Shown: positions 17,299 to 26,828, numbered from the stretch's first letter. The stretch: 64,000 nucleotides of DNA from JAEUMD01 sp050246945 (GCA_050246945.1 JBFWVC010000008.1:1-64000); one strand, 5' to 3'. Notes: generated from the sequence alone by a model not told the origin. Numbers and translations: made by a program.

Positions 17299-18684
17299 TC
17301 ACCGATTGGGCTTGGCCACTGGCAACGGGATGCCCGGTGCGGCGTTCGGCATTACTTCCGGCTCAGCCTCGGGCGGCGGCGGTTTTGGCAAAGGCCACGA
17401 AACATCGTCTGCCCGACCCGGCCGGGACGCGATCCGCTCCCCTTTCACCAGAACGCGGAAGTACGGCGTCTGGGCCGGTGAAAGCTTTCGCCGTTCCGCC
17501 GCACCATCACTCCCACCAGGCGTGATCGAACTCATCACCGTCAGACCACCCGGTATCTGGTCGACCACCTGATCGCCCATCTGCGAAAGTCTGTCGGCGC
17601 TCTCCCGCCGCGTGACGAGCGCGATGACGGCGGCGGGGATGGCCGGCCTCAGAATTTCGACGGCAAGAACCTGCTCGCGCCCGTCGGTTCCGACCGACTT
17701 CAGGTTGATGCGGCTGGTCTCGGCAATCTGATCGCCCGAGCCGCCCTGTTCCTTCACATCTGATCCCGCGCCAGGACGCGACGTGGTCTGCCAGTTTCCA
17801 CCGCCAGCCGCTGCCTTCGCATGCCGCATCGGGTTGATGAGCGCCTGTTCGGTCTCGTTACCGGCGAGCGGAATCGTCCTGACACTCTTGGCGCGATTGA
17901 GGTCGCGCTTGATGACCCGCTCGACAAAGTGCGCGAGCTTCTGGTAGCCGGCATCTGTCATGTGCATTCCGTCGCTGTCGCGCAGAAGCCGATTCTTGCC
18001 CGCCAGGTCCGGACCGTAGGGATTGTACTCGCCCTGCTCGTCGGCGAAACCCTGATAGACGTCAACGTAGCGAACACCGCCCAGGTAGGCGCGCTCGCGG
18101 AATACTTCATTCTGGATCTGCGCCGCCTCGTTGACGTCCGCCCTCCGCATGATCGGCAGCCCGACCCAATAGACCGCCGTCCGCGCCGCCTTGAGATCGC
18201 GGATCAGTTGATCCATGCGTTGGGTGTAGACGTCACGCCACTCCTTGGTGCCGACCGGATATCGCTGTCCGTTGGGCCCGCGATAGGACCAGCGGTCCAT
18301 GCTCCCGAACATGATGACGGCGATTTGCGGCTTGTCGCTGGCGACGCCGCGCGCAATCTCCTTCAGCTCGTCGACCGAATTCGGCCGCGTCAGTCCGGAA
18401 AGCCAGACCGGCTTGCGCTCTATCTCCAGACGTGGATCGCTTCCGAGCGCGTCTGTCAGACCCGTGTGCATGCCGTCGCCGTATTCGTCGCCGATCACGC
18501 GCAGCTTGTAGCGCTCGCCGTCCGGAAACGGCGTGATGTAGCTCTCGCCGGGCTCGTACAAGCCACCGACCTGCGCATGCGCACCCATGCCCGGGACAAG
18601 CACCGTCAGCGCGGCAATAATCCACCACACGCCGAACTCGGCCACCTGAAGGGCCAGTCGCCGAGCCTGTTGGTGGATATGCAT
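17299..18684 (-). CDS. DUF459-family SGNH-like protein with altered nucleophile position
   Basis: 461 residues. A membrane or signal segment lies around residues 18-37. The SGNH/GDSL-like domain has block I as RVIGDEYGDGMHTGL, block III-like VIMFGSMDRWS, and block V SDGMHMTDAGYQKLA with the Asp-x-x-His pair. In canonical SGNH enzymes the residue after GD is the serine nucleophile; here it is glutamate. The C-terminal 180 residues are Pro/Gly-rich and of no known domain. The usual inference for the family is periplasmic polysaccharide O-acyl esterase. Activity is doubtful if the family truly requires that serine. Confidence 0.75.
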   Translation of the reverse strand: MHIHQQARRLALQVAEFGVWWIIAALTVLVPGMGAHAQVGGLYEPGESYITPFPDGERYKLRVIGDEYGDGMHTGLTDALGSDPRLEIERKPVWLSGLTRPNSVDELKEIARGVASDKPQIAVIMFGSMDRWSYRGPNGQRYPVGTKEWRDVYTQRMDQLIRDLKAARTAVYWVGLPIMRRADVNEAAQIQNEVFRERAYLGGVRYVDVYQGFADEQGEYNPYGPDLAGKNRLLRDSDGMHMTDAGYQKLAHFVERVIKRDLNRAKSVRTIPLAGNETEQALINPMRHAKAAAGGGNWQTTSRPGAGSDVKEQGGSGDQIAETSRINLKSVGTDGREQVLAVEILRPAIPAAVIALVTRRESADRLSQMGDQVVDQIPGGLTVMSSITPGGSDGAAERRKLSPAQTPYFRVLVKGERIASRPGRADDVSWPLPKPPPPEAEPEVMPNAAPGIPLPVAKPNR

Positions 18685-18806
18685 GCGGGTTTCACCCTTC
18701 CGGGAATCGCTGGCAACGTTAAGGTCCGCCTTATACCCGCAAATTGAGGCAACTGTCGCGCAGCGCCTGATGGAAGGGCGCGCGGCTGATGCACGCCCTC
18801 CACACC

Positions 18807-18904
18807 CTAGAGCGTCGTCAGCTGAAGTGTGCCGCGGTTCAGCGTGAAGAACATGCTCAATTCACAGACGTCGATCGGGATCATGCGACATGAACACGAT
18901 CTAG
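18807..18904. repeat. Interspersed repeat R2, copy c, bounded by CTAG
   Basis: It begins CTAGAGCGTCGTCAG and contains GCTGAAGTGT, GCGGTTCAGCGTGAAGAACA and TGCTC. It ends with a hairpin (GATCGGGATCATG, CGA, CATGAACACGATC) and CTAG. The final CTAG (18901-18904) provides the TAG stop of the transglycosylase gene on the minus strand. Confidence 0.8.
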
Positions 18905-20169
18905 CGGATTGCATGGCGATCGAGATGGTCCAGCAGGCTCTGCGTCGGCCAGCAATCGACCTTGAGCCCGTTCCGGACCTGATATTGCCCCGCCTCCCGC
19001 CGCGTCCCCGAGCCGATGAAGCCATCGATCTTGTCAATGGCATATCCGGCTTTCTGCAACCCGGTCTGCACACCGCGTATGATGCGCGTGCGCTGCGGGC
19101 CGATATCCTGCCAAGGCGTGACAAAATCTCCCCCGCCTGCGATCCGGTCGGCGAGGTTGCCCACAAACGTCGCGTAGAGATCCGACGTGTTGTAGCGGCG
19201 GATCACCTGGAAGTTTTCGAGCACCAGGAATGACGGGCCGTAAGCGCCCGCTGGCGACATCAGGTAGGCTTGATCGTCCAGAACTTCGGCGGGGAACTTG
19301 CGTCCCGCAACGCGATTGTAGCCAAGCGCGATCCAGTCTCGCACCGGTCTCGACCCCGGCGGCCCTTCGAGCGAGCAATTCGAAGATGCGGGCATCGCGA
19401 CTTCATAACCCCAGGTGCGCCCGCGTACCCAGCCCTTGGCCTGCAACTGGCGCGCCGCTGACGCCAGCGCATCGGGCACGGAATCAAACAGATCAACGAC
19501 GCCGTCTTTGTCGTGATCGCGGGCGTGTTGGTAAAACTCCGACGGCAGGAACTGCGTCTGCCCGATGGCTCCGGCCCAGGATGAGCGCATCCGGGCGCGC
19601 GGTATCCCGTCCTCCAGCATTTTCAGAGCCAGCACGAACTCCGCGCGGAACAGCTCCTTTCGCCGCCCCATGTAGGCCTGCGTCGCCAGTACGCGGATGG
19701 CATCGTGCGGCAGCTTGTAGCTTCCAAACGCCGTTTCGCGTCCCCAGATGGCCAGTACCGAATAGCGATCAACGCCATATGTCTCCTCGATTCTGTCCAA
19801 CGCGCCCTTGTACTGAACGCCGAGAGCTTTCCCCTTCTCGGCGAGCCGCGCCAGATAGGCCGCGTTGAGATATTCGCCGGGTGCGCGCGTGAATTCTGCC
19901 TGCCCCTTCATGGTCGGCGTTTCGCTGCCGGGCAGAACGAGATCCGGCAGCGAGGTATCGGGCTCCAGCCCCCTGATGGCGGCATCGAACGTGCGACGGC
20001 TTACGCCGGCCTTCTGCGCATCGGGCCAAACACCTTCCAGGAAAGCCTTGAACCCCTCGTCCGCCGCGGCGTCGGCGAGCGGCGCGGCAAGCACAACCGC
20101 AAATGCCACGACAACACGAAACAATGCTGCCGCTCGGGATTTCGCCCATTGCCGATCAACTACTTTCAT
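18901..20169 (-). CDS. Lytic murein transglycosylase, MltB type with peptidoglycan-binding domain
   Basis: About 422 residues from the ATG of MKVVDRQWAK, with a signal sequence ending near LADAAA. The SLT_2 domain carries the catalytic glutamate in IWGRETAFGSYKLPHD and the family motifs SSWAGAIGQTQFLPSEF and DHDKDGVVDLFDSVPDALAS. The C-terminus holds a PG_binding_1 fold (VQTGLQKAGYAIDKIDGFIG). It cleaves glycan strands to 1,6-anhydromuropeptides in the periplasm. No lipobox is visible, so it is probably soluble. The stop codon lies in the CTAG of a bordering repeat. Confidence 0.92.
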   Translation of the reverse strand: MKVVDRQWAKSRAAALFRVVVAFAVVLAAPLADAAADEGFKAFLEGVWPDAQKAGVSRRTFDAAIRGLEPDTSLPDLVLPGSETPTMKGQAEFTRAPGEYLNAAYLARLAEKGKALGVQYKGALDRIEETYGVDRYSVLAIWGRETAFGSYKLPHDAIRVLATQAYMGRRKELFRAEFVLALKMLEDGIPRARMRSSWAGAIGQTQFLPSEFYQHARDHDKDGVVDLFDSVPDALASAARQLQAKGWVRGRTWGYEVAMPASSNCSLEGPPGSRPVRDWIALGYNRVAGRKFPAEVLDDQAYLMSPAGAYGPSFLVLENFQVIRRYNTSDLYATFVGNLADRIAGGGDFVTPWQDIGPQRTRIIRGVQTGLQKAGYAIDKIDGFIGSGTRREAGQYQVRNGLKVDCWPTQSLLDHLDRHAIR

Positions 20170-20316
20170 CGAATTGGCCACCCTCCACCCGGCTGCAAGC
20201 ACCCGCACCGCAAGTCACGCAGGCAGCATCGCAGCTCATTTCCTGAGTATCAGGGCCAGAATGGGGCCGCCAGCCCTGCCGCTTCGGACGATGTCGTCGC
20301 TCGTGGTGCAGGTTTA

Positions 20317-20399
20317 GCTGAAATGCGCAGCAGTCCAGCGTGAAGAACATGCTGGAAACAATGGGCTGGATCGTGTTCGTGCTTCCGTCAAACACGAAC
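20317..20399. repeat. Interspersed repeat R2, copy d
   Basis: GCTGAAATGC, CCAGCGTGAAGAACATGCTG, GAAACAATGGGCTGGATCG and TGTTCGTG, closed by a second arm CACGAAC. It lies between the transglycosylase and galE. Confidence 0.85.
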
Positions 20400-20415
20400 C
20401 CGCTCCGGGCGATGC

Positions 20416-21411
20416 TCACGACGCGCGTCGCTTGAGATCCGCGAGCTTGTCCTCCCAGGCGAGCGCATGGGCAACGATCCGGTCAAGATCGTCGAGTTCC
20501 GGCATCCATCTGAGCCGCGAGCGGATCTTGTCCGACCTGGCGACGATCGCTGCCGGGTCACCTTGCCGCCGCGGCGCCATCCGAACCTGGAAATCAACGC
20601 CTGACATGCGCTTGACCGCATCGATCACTTGCAGCACCGAATAGCCCTTCGAGTAGCCGCAGTTGAAGATGTCCGATACGCCACCCGCACGCAGGTATGA
20701 AAGTGCCGCCATGTGCGCACGTGCCAGATCACGGACATGAATGTAGTCGCGCAGGCATGTACCGTCCGGAGTCTCGTAGTCTGTGCCGAACACCTCCATG
20801 TGCGTGCGCTGTCCGAGCGCCGTCTCGCACGCCGCCTTGATGAGATGCGTCGCCCGCGGCGTCGACTGGCCGGAGCGACCTTCGGGATCAGCCCCCGCCA
20901 CGTTGAAGTAGCGAAGCGCGACGTAGCGCAGGCCGTGCGCCAGGCCCGTGTCCGCCAGCATGATCTCGGTCATCAGTTTTGACCAGCCGTAGGGCGACAT
21001 CGGCGCCGGCAGCGCCTCCTCCGAAACCGGATTTTCCTTCGGATTTCCGTAGACCGCGGCGGTGGATGAGAAGATGAAATGCTTCACGCCGGTCGATACG
21101 GCGACTTCCATCAGCGCTCGCGACTTGACGGTGTTGTTGTTGTAGTAGCCAAGCGGATCAGACACAGAATCCGGCACCACGATGGAGCCGGCGAAGTGGA
21201 TGATTGCATCGACACCGTGCTTGCGGACAACGGTTCGCACGAGATTCTGGTCACCGATGTCGCCGACAATGAGCTCGGCACGCGGATCGACCGCCCAGCG
21301 GAACCCCGTCGACAGGTTGTCGAGTACGGCGACTTTCTCACCCGCATCCACGAGGTCCAGAACCATGTGGCTGCCGATGTAACCGGCGCCGCCCGTCACC
21401 AAAACCGCCAT
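20416..21411 (-). CDS. galE: UDP-glucose 4-epimerase
   Basis: 331 residues. The short-chain dehydrogenase signature GGAGYIGSHMV binds NAD at the N-terminus. The catalytic Ser/Tyr/Lys motif appears as SSTAAVYG and YGWSKLMTE. DYIHVRDLARAHMAAL is specific for GalE. It interconverts UDP-glucose and UDP-galactose for envelope polysaccharide. It is divergent from galU across 252 bp, a natural functional pairing for UDP-hexose supply. Confidence 0.97.
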   Translation of the reverse strand: MAVLVTGGAGYIGSHMVLDLVDAGEKVAVLDNLSTGFRWAVDPRAELIVGDIGDQNLVRTVVRKHGVDAIIHFAGSIVVPDSVSDPLGYYNNNTVKSRALMEVAVSTGVKHFIFSSTAAVYGNPKENPVSEEALPAPMSPYGWSKLMTEIMLADTGLAHGLRYVALRYFNVAGADPEGRSGQSTPRATHLIKAACETALGQRTHMEVFGTDYETPDGTCLRDYIHVRDLARAHMAALSYLRAGGVSDIFNCGYSKGYSVLQVIDAVKRMSGVDFQVRMAPRRQGDPAAIVARSDKIRSRLRWMPELDDLDRIVAHALAWEDKLADLKRRAS

Positions 21412-21663
21412 ATTCGCATTGCCCCAATTTGCCGCCGCATTGAATACGCGAGCGTAACAGATGTGCAGTGTTCGTCCTAAGAGCGCCCCGAAGTGAAGGT
21501 ATAGATAAACTTAACCGGATGAACTAGATGCATGATCAGCTGTATTCTGCAGCCGCGTTAACGCCACCGAACCACTCCTTGGGATAGATTGCCACCATCC
21601 TGAAGCACCGCAGCCGGCCCTTTCTCCGGGCGCACCGGCGTGGAGACATTTTGAACAGATCCC

Positions 21664-22548
21664 ATGTCAAAACATAAGTCCCCCATTCGCAAGGCCGTGT
21701 TTCCCGTCGCCGGTCTCGGAACCCGCTTCCTGCCCGCCACCAAGGCGATGCCGAAGGAGATGCTGACCGTCGTCGACCGACCGGTCATCCAGCACGTGGT
21801 GGACGAAGCGCGCGCCGCCGGTATCGAGCACTTCATCTTCGTGACAGGCCGCAACAAGGGTGTCATCGAGGATCATTTCGACAGCCAGTACGAGCTGGAG
21901 CGCACCCTTGCCGAGCGCGGGAAGAAGCGCGAATTGGAGATGATCACGCGCGATCTCCCTGGCGCCGGCCAGACGAGCTTCACGCGCCAGCAGACGCCGC
22001 TCGGCCTCGGCCATGCTGTCTGGTGCGCACGCGAGATCGTCGGCAACGAGCCGTTCGCCCTGCTTCTCCCGGACATGCTGCATCACGCCGAAACGCCCTG
22101 TCTTGCCGAAATGATGAACGCCTACGCCGAGCAAGGCGGCAACATGGTCGCGGTCTCGCCCGTACCGGCAGACCAGACGCACCTCTACGGTATCGTCGGC
22201 GTCAAGCAGGCCAAGGCCAAGGTCTCGGAGATCACCGGGATGATTGAGAAGCCGCCGCGCGGCACCGCACCTTCGAATTTGCACATTACCGGCCGCTACA
22301 TCTTGCAGCCTGAGATCTTCGACATTCTCGCAGATCAGGAAACCGGCTCGGGTGGCGAGATCCAGCTCACTGATGCAATGATCACGCTGATGAGCCAGAA
22401 GAAGCAGCCGTTCCACGCCGTGCGTTTCGACGGCGTCATCTACGACTGCGGCTCCAAGATTGGATTCCTTCTCGCCAACGTCGCCTACGCCCTGGCGCGC
22501 GACGACCTCGGACCCTCGTTCAAGGCAGAGCTGAAAAAGTTCATTTGA
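21664..22548 (+). CDS. galU: UTP-glucose-1-phosphate uridylyltransferase
   Basis: 294 residues. The nucleotidyltransferase signature KAVFPVAGLGTRFLPATKAM and the lysine motif KEMLTVVDRPVIQHVVDEA are intact. Substrate-site motifs GLGHAVWCA, GIVGV and GRYILQPEIFDIL follow. It makes UDP-glucose from glucose-1-phosphate and UTP. The ATG at 21664 fits the family start. Confidence 0.97.
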   Translation: MSKHKSPIRKAVFPVAGLGTRFLPATKAMPKEMLTVVDRPVIQHVVDEARAAGIEHFIFVTGRNKGVIEDHFDSQYELERTLAERGKKRELEMITRDLPGAGQTSFTRQQTPLGLGHAVWCAREIVGNEPFALLLPDMLHHAETPCLAEMMNAYAEQGGNMVAVSPVPADQTHLYGIVGVKQAKAKVSEITGMIEKPPRGTAPSNLHITGRYILQPEIFDILADQETGSGGEIQLTDAMITLMSQKKQPFHAVRFDGVIYDCGSKIGFLLANVAYALARDDLGPSFKAELKKFI

Positions 22549-22658
22549 TCGCACTATCGGTTCGGCCGGCGCACACTGCTGCACGACCATCCAATGCCAA
22601 CGGGGGCGGCACTCAACCCGCCCCTCGAGGCCCGGTGTCGATCACTGGTCCTGCGATT

Positions 22659-24338
22659 CTATCGCCGCAAGCGAAGGCCAACATGGACCTCGTCGGAGGT
22701 GTAGTCCGCACCCGGCGAGGTCGATTCGAAAATCGTATGCCGGTAGCGCCCGAAGACGACGGCCTCCCGTGACAGGAAGTATTCAAGGCCGACGTCCACG
22801 CGCCATTCGCTCTCGTCGATGTCGATGCCCTCGTAGTCCTGCATCGTATAGGTGATACCAGTCGTACCGATCAACTGGCGCTGGATAGCGTGCCGCACTG
22901 CCACGCCGAAGGCACGAGTGAATACGCCGCCTGAGCCGGCCGTCGTCGTTTCCGAAATTTCAGAACGGGCATCGAAGGACAGCGTCGTCAGCTTCGTCAC
23001 GCGCCACGCGACGTTGGCGTCGAGAAGAATCCCCTCGATCGGCTGCAGCCTCGCATCGTCGGGACGCTGGACGCCGTAGCCCACCGAAATCTCACCCCGC
23101 AGGATCTCGCTCGTCTCTCCGAACTCGGCGCCGATCCGATAACGTTCGCCCGTCGAATCCCTGCTGATACCGTCCGATTTCGCCACCACGGCATAGTCGC
23201 GCTGGTTGCCCCCCACCTCGATGAAACCCGTCAGCGTCGGCTTGAACTCCCAGCGCGTTCGCACCGCGCCGTCATAGGCGCGATAGTCGCGATCGGCGTT
23301 GCTCTGCATCGTATTGCCGACCGCCACATCGGAATACTCGTATTCTCCGATCGTGCCGCGCAACTGCAGCGACAGGCGGTTGAACCGATGGTTTAGCGTG
23401 GCCCCCACCTTGTCAACGGTCACGTTGGCACGATCGCCGACCGCATTCGCGTCGATGGCGGACCGGCTCTCTTGCGAGTAATCGCGCGACACGAATGCTT
23501 GCAGGTTGGTGCGGCGCGTGACGTCCAGCCGGCCGCGCGCTTCCAGCTGATAGGCTGTGTCGTTCTCGCTGTCGAGATCGGAAAAGAAGCTCAGCGCCGA
23601 GACGGCGCGGAATTCGAGCGCATGCGTCTTCCAGTCCGAAACGAGCCGCGCGGCAGGCCGCACGTCGAGCGCCACGTCAGATTGCGCGTTGCTCGAGCGC
23701 AGCACGTTCGAATACCAGCTGCCTCCAATTTCAGCCTCGGGAAACAGCACGAAAGTGCCGATGCGGAGCCCCACCGGATCGAAGGGCTCCTGCAGGAACA
23801 GGCGCCGCGTGCGCCGGTCGTCGATCGGGGGGATGTCTTCGATCTGGAAGAGCAACGGATTGTAGCCCGCAGGCGGGGACTCGAACGCGGCGATGTCCTC
23901 CTGTCGGCGTGTGTCGACTGACAGCGGATCGATGCCGTCACGAACCGGAACGCCATCGTCAGGCTGCACGATACCATCGACAGGAGCACGCGGCTCTGGC
24001 GGCCACGAGAGGTCACCGTCCCGGATCACAGGGCGCTGGCCATCCGCGGTGGCCGGATCGAGTGGATCGCGCTCGTCCGACTCATGTGTGGGATCGTCCG
24101 CGGGTATGATCGCGGGCAGATCGGGTGCCGTCTCGGTGTCGTCGTCGAGCCGCCCGGTCAAGCTGCCCCCACGCCCTGGACCTGACGGTCCTTTTGCATA
24201 TGTCTGCCCTGCCGCATTTTCCGTATCCTGTGCCAGCGTTGGGGCAGACGCTGCCGCCAGCACGCAGATAAGCGCCGCCGCCGAGGCCGCGAAATTGCCG
24301 ATCACGCTCGAAACGCGAAAGTTCGAAAGCAGCGGCAA
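22659..24338 (-). CDS. Outer-membrane beta-barrel protein (BBP2_2-like)
   Basis: 559 residues. A signal peptide ends near PTLAQ, then a Pro/Asp-rich linker runs to about residue 170. From about 190 to the end, alternating amphipathic strands with aromatic girdles (FVLFPEAEIGGSWYSNV, TWEFKPTLTGFIEVGGN-like, LEYFLSREAVVFGRYRH) end in VHVGLRLRR. This is the layout of PF10082-type barrels found near polysaccharide genes in Rhizobiales. The cargo is unknown. Nearby galE, galU and kdsD suggest a surface-polysaccharide role, but that is inference. Confidence 0.75.
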   Translation of the reverse strand: MPLLSNFRVSSVIGNFAASAAALICVLAAASAPTLAQDTENAAGQTYAKGPSGPGRGGSLTGRLDDDTETAPDLPAIIPADDPTHESDERDPLDPATADGQRPVIRDGDLSWPPEPRAPVDGIVQPDDGVPVRDGIDPLSVDTRRQEDIAAFESPPAGYNPLLFQIEDIPPIDDRRTRRLFLQEPFDPVGLRIGTFVLFPEAEIGGSWYSNVLRSSNAQSDVALDVRPAARLVSDWKTHALEFRAVSALSFFSDLDSENDTAYQLEARGRLDVTRRTNLQAFVSRDYSQESRSAIDANAVGDRANVTVDKVGATLNHRFNRLSLQLRGTIGEYEYSDVAVGNTMQSNADRDYRAYDGAVRTRWEFKPTLTGFIEVGGNQRDYAVVAKSDGISRDSTGERYRIGAEFGETSEILRGEISVGYGVQRPDDARLQPIEGILLDANVAWRVTKLTTLSFDARSEISETTTAGSGGVFTRAFGVAVRHAIQRQLIGTTGITYTMQDYEGIDIDESEWRVDVGLEYFLSREAVVFGRYRHTIFESTSPGADYTSDEVHVGLRLRR

Positions 24339-24667
24339 TGGCGTCCTCGCAGGCCTCTAGGGGCAACGGAGAAATGGCAGGAGAACGCACACTTTGGGCA
24401 CAACGAACCTAAAAAGATCGGGTTAATGAGTATTTAAGCGACGTCTGACGATATGCAGCCCCCCAAACGGCCGTTGGATCAAGTTGCAGAGCCCTTGCAT
24501 CGCCGGACTGGCGGGCTAGGCTTTGTGCTGGAGCCGAATCGACGCACGCGGCGCACGCTTGTTTGGTGCTCTGGCTCCGGGCAACTGTCGGGAGGAAGTC
24601 CGGTCTATCCAGCCCGGAATGGGGACTTGAACGCCACGCACAACGTTGGGCACATCAGCGAGGGACC
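24339..24667. other. Divergent intergenic region, 329 bp
   Basis: It should contain promoters for the outer-membrane barrel gene and kdsD. I see no gene. A GGAGGAAGTCCGG motif at 24591 resembles an RNase P segment but has no supporting structure. Confidence 0.5.
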
Positions 24668-25693
24668 ATGAGCGCAGCATACGCCGAGATCAGAACCGCC
24701 GCGCCAACGGCAGATCAATCTGGTGAAATGCCCTCGGCGGTTTCGGCAGCCGTACGCACGCTCGTCACCGAGAGCGCCGGTCTGGATCTCCTGCGCTCGG
24801 CGATTTCCGGTGTGCTTGCGGGCGCGTTCACCGAAGCTGTTGCCCGCATTCAAAAGTCCCGCGGTCGGGTGATTGTCACCGGCGTCGGCAAGAGCGGCCA
24901 CGTTGGCCAGAAGATCGCCGCAACGTTTGCTTCCACAGGCACGCCTGCGTTTTTCGTACACCCCACGGAAGCCTCTCACGGAGATCTCGGCATGATCACG
25001 CCGGACGACGTGCTCGTCGTCCTGTCGTGGTCGGGCGAGACAGTGGAGTTGAAGAACATCCTGACGTATTCGCGCCGGTTCGCCGTGCCTCTGATCGCCG
25101 TAACGTCGCGGCGCGACTCGGCCCTGGGGCAGAACGCCGACGTGGTTCTCGAACTGCCGCGCGCCAGCGAGGCATGCCCGCACGGGCTTGCGCCGACGAC
25201 CTCCACGACCATGCAGTTGGCGCTCGGCGATTGCCTCGCCATCGCACTACTGGAGGCCAAGGGCTTCACCGCCCATGACTTCCGAGAGTTCCATCCGGGC
25301 GGCTCGCTTGGCGCCAGCCTCAAGCACGTCGCCGACGTTATGCACACTGGCGAAAGCCTACCAATCGCTGGCCCCGACGATCGCATGGACGCGGCCCTCG
25401 TCATCATGACGACGAAGGCGCTCGGCTGCCTCGGTATTGTCGATTCGGATGGCCGCCTCGCGGGTATCATTACGGATGGCGACTTGCGGCGCCATATGGG
25501 TCCCGAACTCGTCAGCCGCACCACGCGCGAGGTCATGACGCGCAATCCCAAGACGACGAGCCCCGACACGCTGGCATCCGCCGCGCTGGAGATGATGAAC
25601 GCGTCACGCATCACCGCCTTGTTCGTCCTGAAGGACGAGCGCCCCGTCGGCGTCGTGCACGTTCACGACTTCCTGCGCGCCGGTATTGTCTGA
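24668..25693 (+). CDS. kdsD: Arabinose-5-phosphate isomerase (KpsF/GutQ family)
   Basis: 341 residues from the ATG of MSAAYAEIR; a longer frame upstream has no family match. The SIS domain (residues 35-200) shows VTGVGKSGHVGQKIAATFAS, the catalytic-site EASHGDLGMI and LSWSGETVEL. The C-terminal pair of CBS domains (about 225-341) may bind an allosteric ligand. It converts ribulose-5-phosphate to arabinose-5-phosphate for KDO, the inner sugar of lipopolysaccharide. The protein is cytoplasmic. Confidence 0.93.
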   Translation: MSAAYAEIRTAAPTADQSGEMPSAVSAAVRTLVTESAGLDLLRSAISGVLAGAFTEAVARIQKSRGRVIVTGVGKSGHVGQKIAATFASTGTPAFFVHPTEASHGDLGMITPDDVLVVLSWSGETVELKNILTYSRRFAVPLIAVTSRRDSALGQNADVVLELPRASEACPHGLAPTTSTTMQLALGDCLAIALLEAKGFTAHDFREFHPGGSLGASLKHVADVMHTGESLPIAGPDDRMDAALVIMTTKALGCLGIVDSDGRLAGIITDGDLRRHMGPELVSRTTREVMTRNPKTTSPDTLASAALEMMNASRITALFVLKDERPVGVVHVHDFLRAGIV

Positions 25694-25722
25694 ACGTCCC
25701 TGCGTTCCGTCTCGCAGTCGGG

Positions 25723-26106
25723 TCATTCGGGCGCGACGATCAGCACCGCCCCGCGCGCGGCGATGATGCGCACGCGCGCACCAGCATCGAGATCAGGCCC
25801 CTCCACGCTCCACCAGCTGTCACCGATGCGGACGCGCCCTCGTCCCGCTTCGATTGGTTGTTCGATCACGACAAGGCGTCCGATATACTTGGCGCCACGC
25901 GCGTTGAGCTGCGGCTCCTCGCATGCGTCGCGCGAAACGCGGTGCAGCCAGATGTCGGTCAGATAGTCGAGGACGATGAGCGCGCCGCCACCGCCGATCC
26001 ACCAGCCGCTCCCCGCCTCGCCGCGAGCCAGCATCGCGAACCCGATGAAACAGAGGATGACACCGGCGACAGGCGCGATGATGCTCGCGGCCGCGATGAG
26101 CCACAT
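25723..26106 (-). CDS. NfeD-like membrane protein (short, C-terminal OB domain)
   Basis: 127 residues from MWLIAAASII, whose start is immediately preceded by AGGAGGT. Two hydrophobic segments (residues 3-25 and 35-55) lead to an OB-fold domain (AKYIGRLVVIEQPIEAGRG, VRIGDSWWSVEGPDL). It lies 28 bp after another NfeD gene on the same strand and is probably co-transcribed with it and the upstream SPFH gene. NfeD proteins partner stomatin/SPFH proteins in membrane microdomains. Tandem NfeD genes suggest duplication, with the two copies considerably diverged. Confidence 0.75.
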   Translation of the reverse strand: MWLIAAASIIAPVAGVILCFIGFAMLARGEAGSGWWIGGGGALIVLDYLTDIWLHRVSRDACEEPQLNARGAKYIGRLVVIEQPIEAGRGRVRIGDSWWSVEGPDLDAGARVRIIAARGAVLIVAPE

Positions 26107-26134
26107 GACCTCCTCGGGAGGCTTGCGCCGTGGC

Positions 26135-26593
26135 TCAGTCGGCGGAGTCGACACGTTCAACCACGAGCGCGGTGCCATCGATACCGACCACCTTCACCTT
26201 CGTGCCCGCAGCGACATCCTCGCCCTCGGCATGCCAGATAGTATCGCCCACACGCACTTTGCCGCGTCCCTGCCGGATGTCCTCAACCACCGTGAAGATG
26301 CGCCCGATGTATTGCGCGCCGCGCACGTTGAGATCGGGTTCGTCGCTACGGACGGCCCCGGGGTGGGCGTAGCGCCGCACCACGAATACGGTTGACATGG
26401 CGACGAGCGCAAAAATGATCAGCTGCCACTGCCAGGCGATCCCGCTGGCAAGCGCCACCATGCCGACGATGGCAGCGGCTATGCCGAACCATACGAAATG
26501 CACCCCCGGCACGACGGTTTCCAGAACCAGAAGCAACACCGCAACAATGAACCAGTTCCAGGAGCCGAGGTTGTAGAGAAAATCCTTCAGCAT
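26135..26593 (-). CDS. NfeD-family protein
   Basis: 152 residues from MLKDFLYNLG. Two or three transmembrane segments (about 12-70) precede an OB-fold (AQYIGRIFTVVEDIRQGRGK, VRVGDTIWHAEGEDV). The length fits NfeD1b-type proteins lacking the serine protease domain. It follows the SPFH gene by 235 bp on the same strand. That long gap means a separate promoter is possible. Confidence 0.85.
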   Translation of the reverse strand: MLKDFLYNLGSWNWFIVAVLLLVLETVVPGVHFVWFGIAAAIVGMVALASGIAWQWQLIIFALVAMSTVFVVRRYAHPGAVRSDEPDLNVRGAQYIGRIFTVVEDIRQGRGKVRVGDTIWHAEGEDVAAGTKVKVVGIDGTALVVERVDSAD

Positions 26594-26828
26594 TGCAGGT
26601 CTCCGAAAGGCCGGGCGACGAGCCCAAACGAATTCGCCGTTCAACTGTTGTGGCAGTGGGTTGGAAGTGCATTCGCCAGGGTCGTGAAATGCAGCTCCCA
26701 CCCTAGCATTCGGCATGCAGTCTAGCTGACCTGCTTTAACAAACCGACAGCATCCGGAGCACAAGGTCCCCGGATGCCTGTGATGTCCATCACGGTTGGT
26801 GCGGTTCCACGCCGTCGGCCCCGGACCG

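Noticed and set aside
24591..24603. GGAGGAAGTCCGG resembles the conserved GAGGAAAGUCCGG of RNase P RNA
   Set aside because: None of the other RNase P helices can be found around it and the gap of 329 bp is too short for the full RNA plus promoters.
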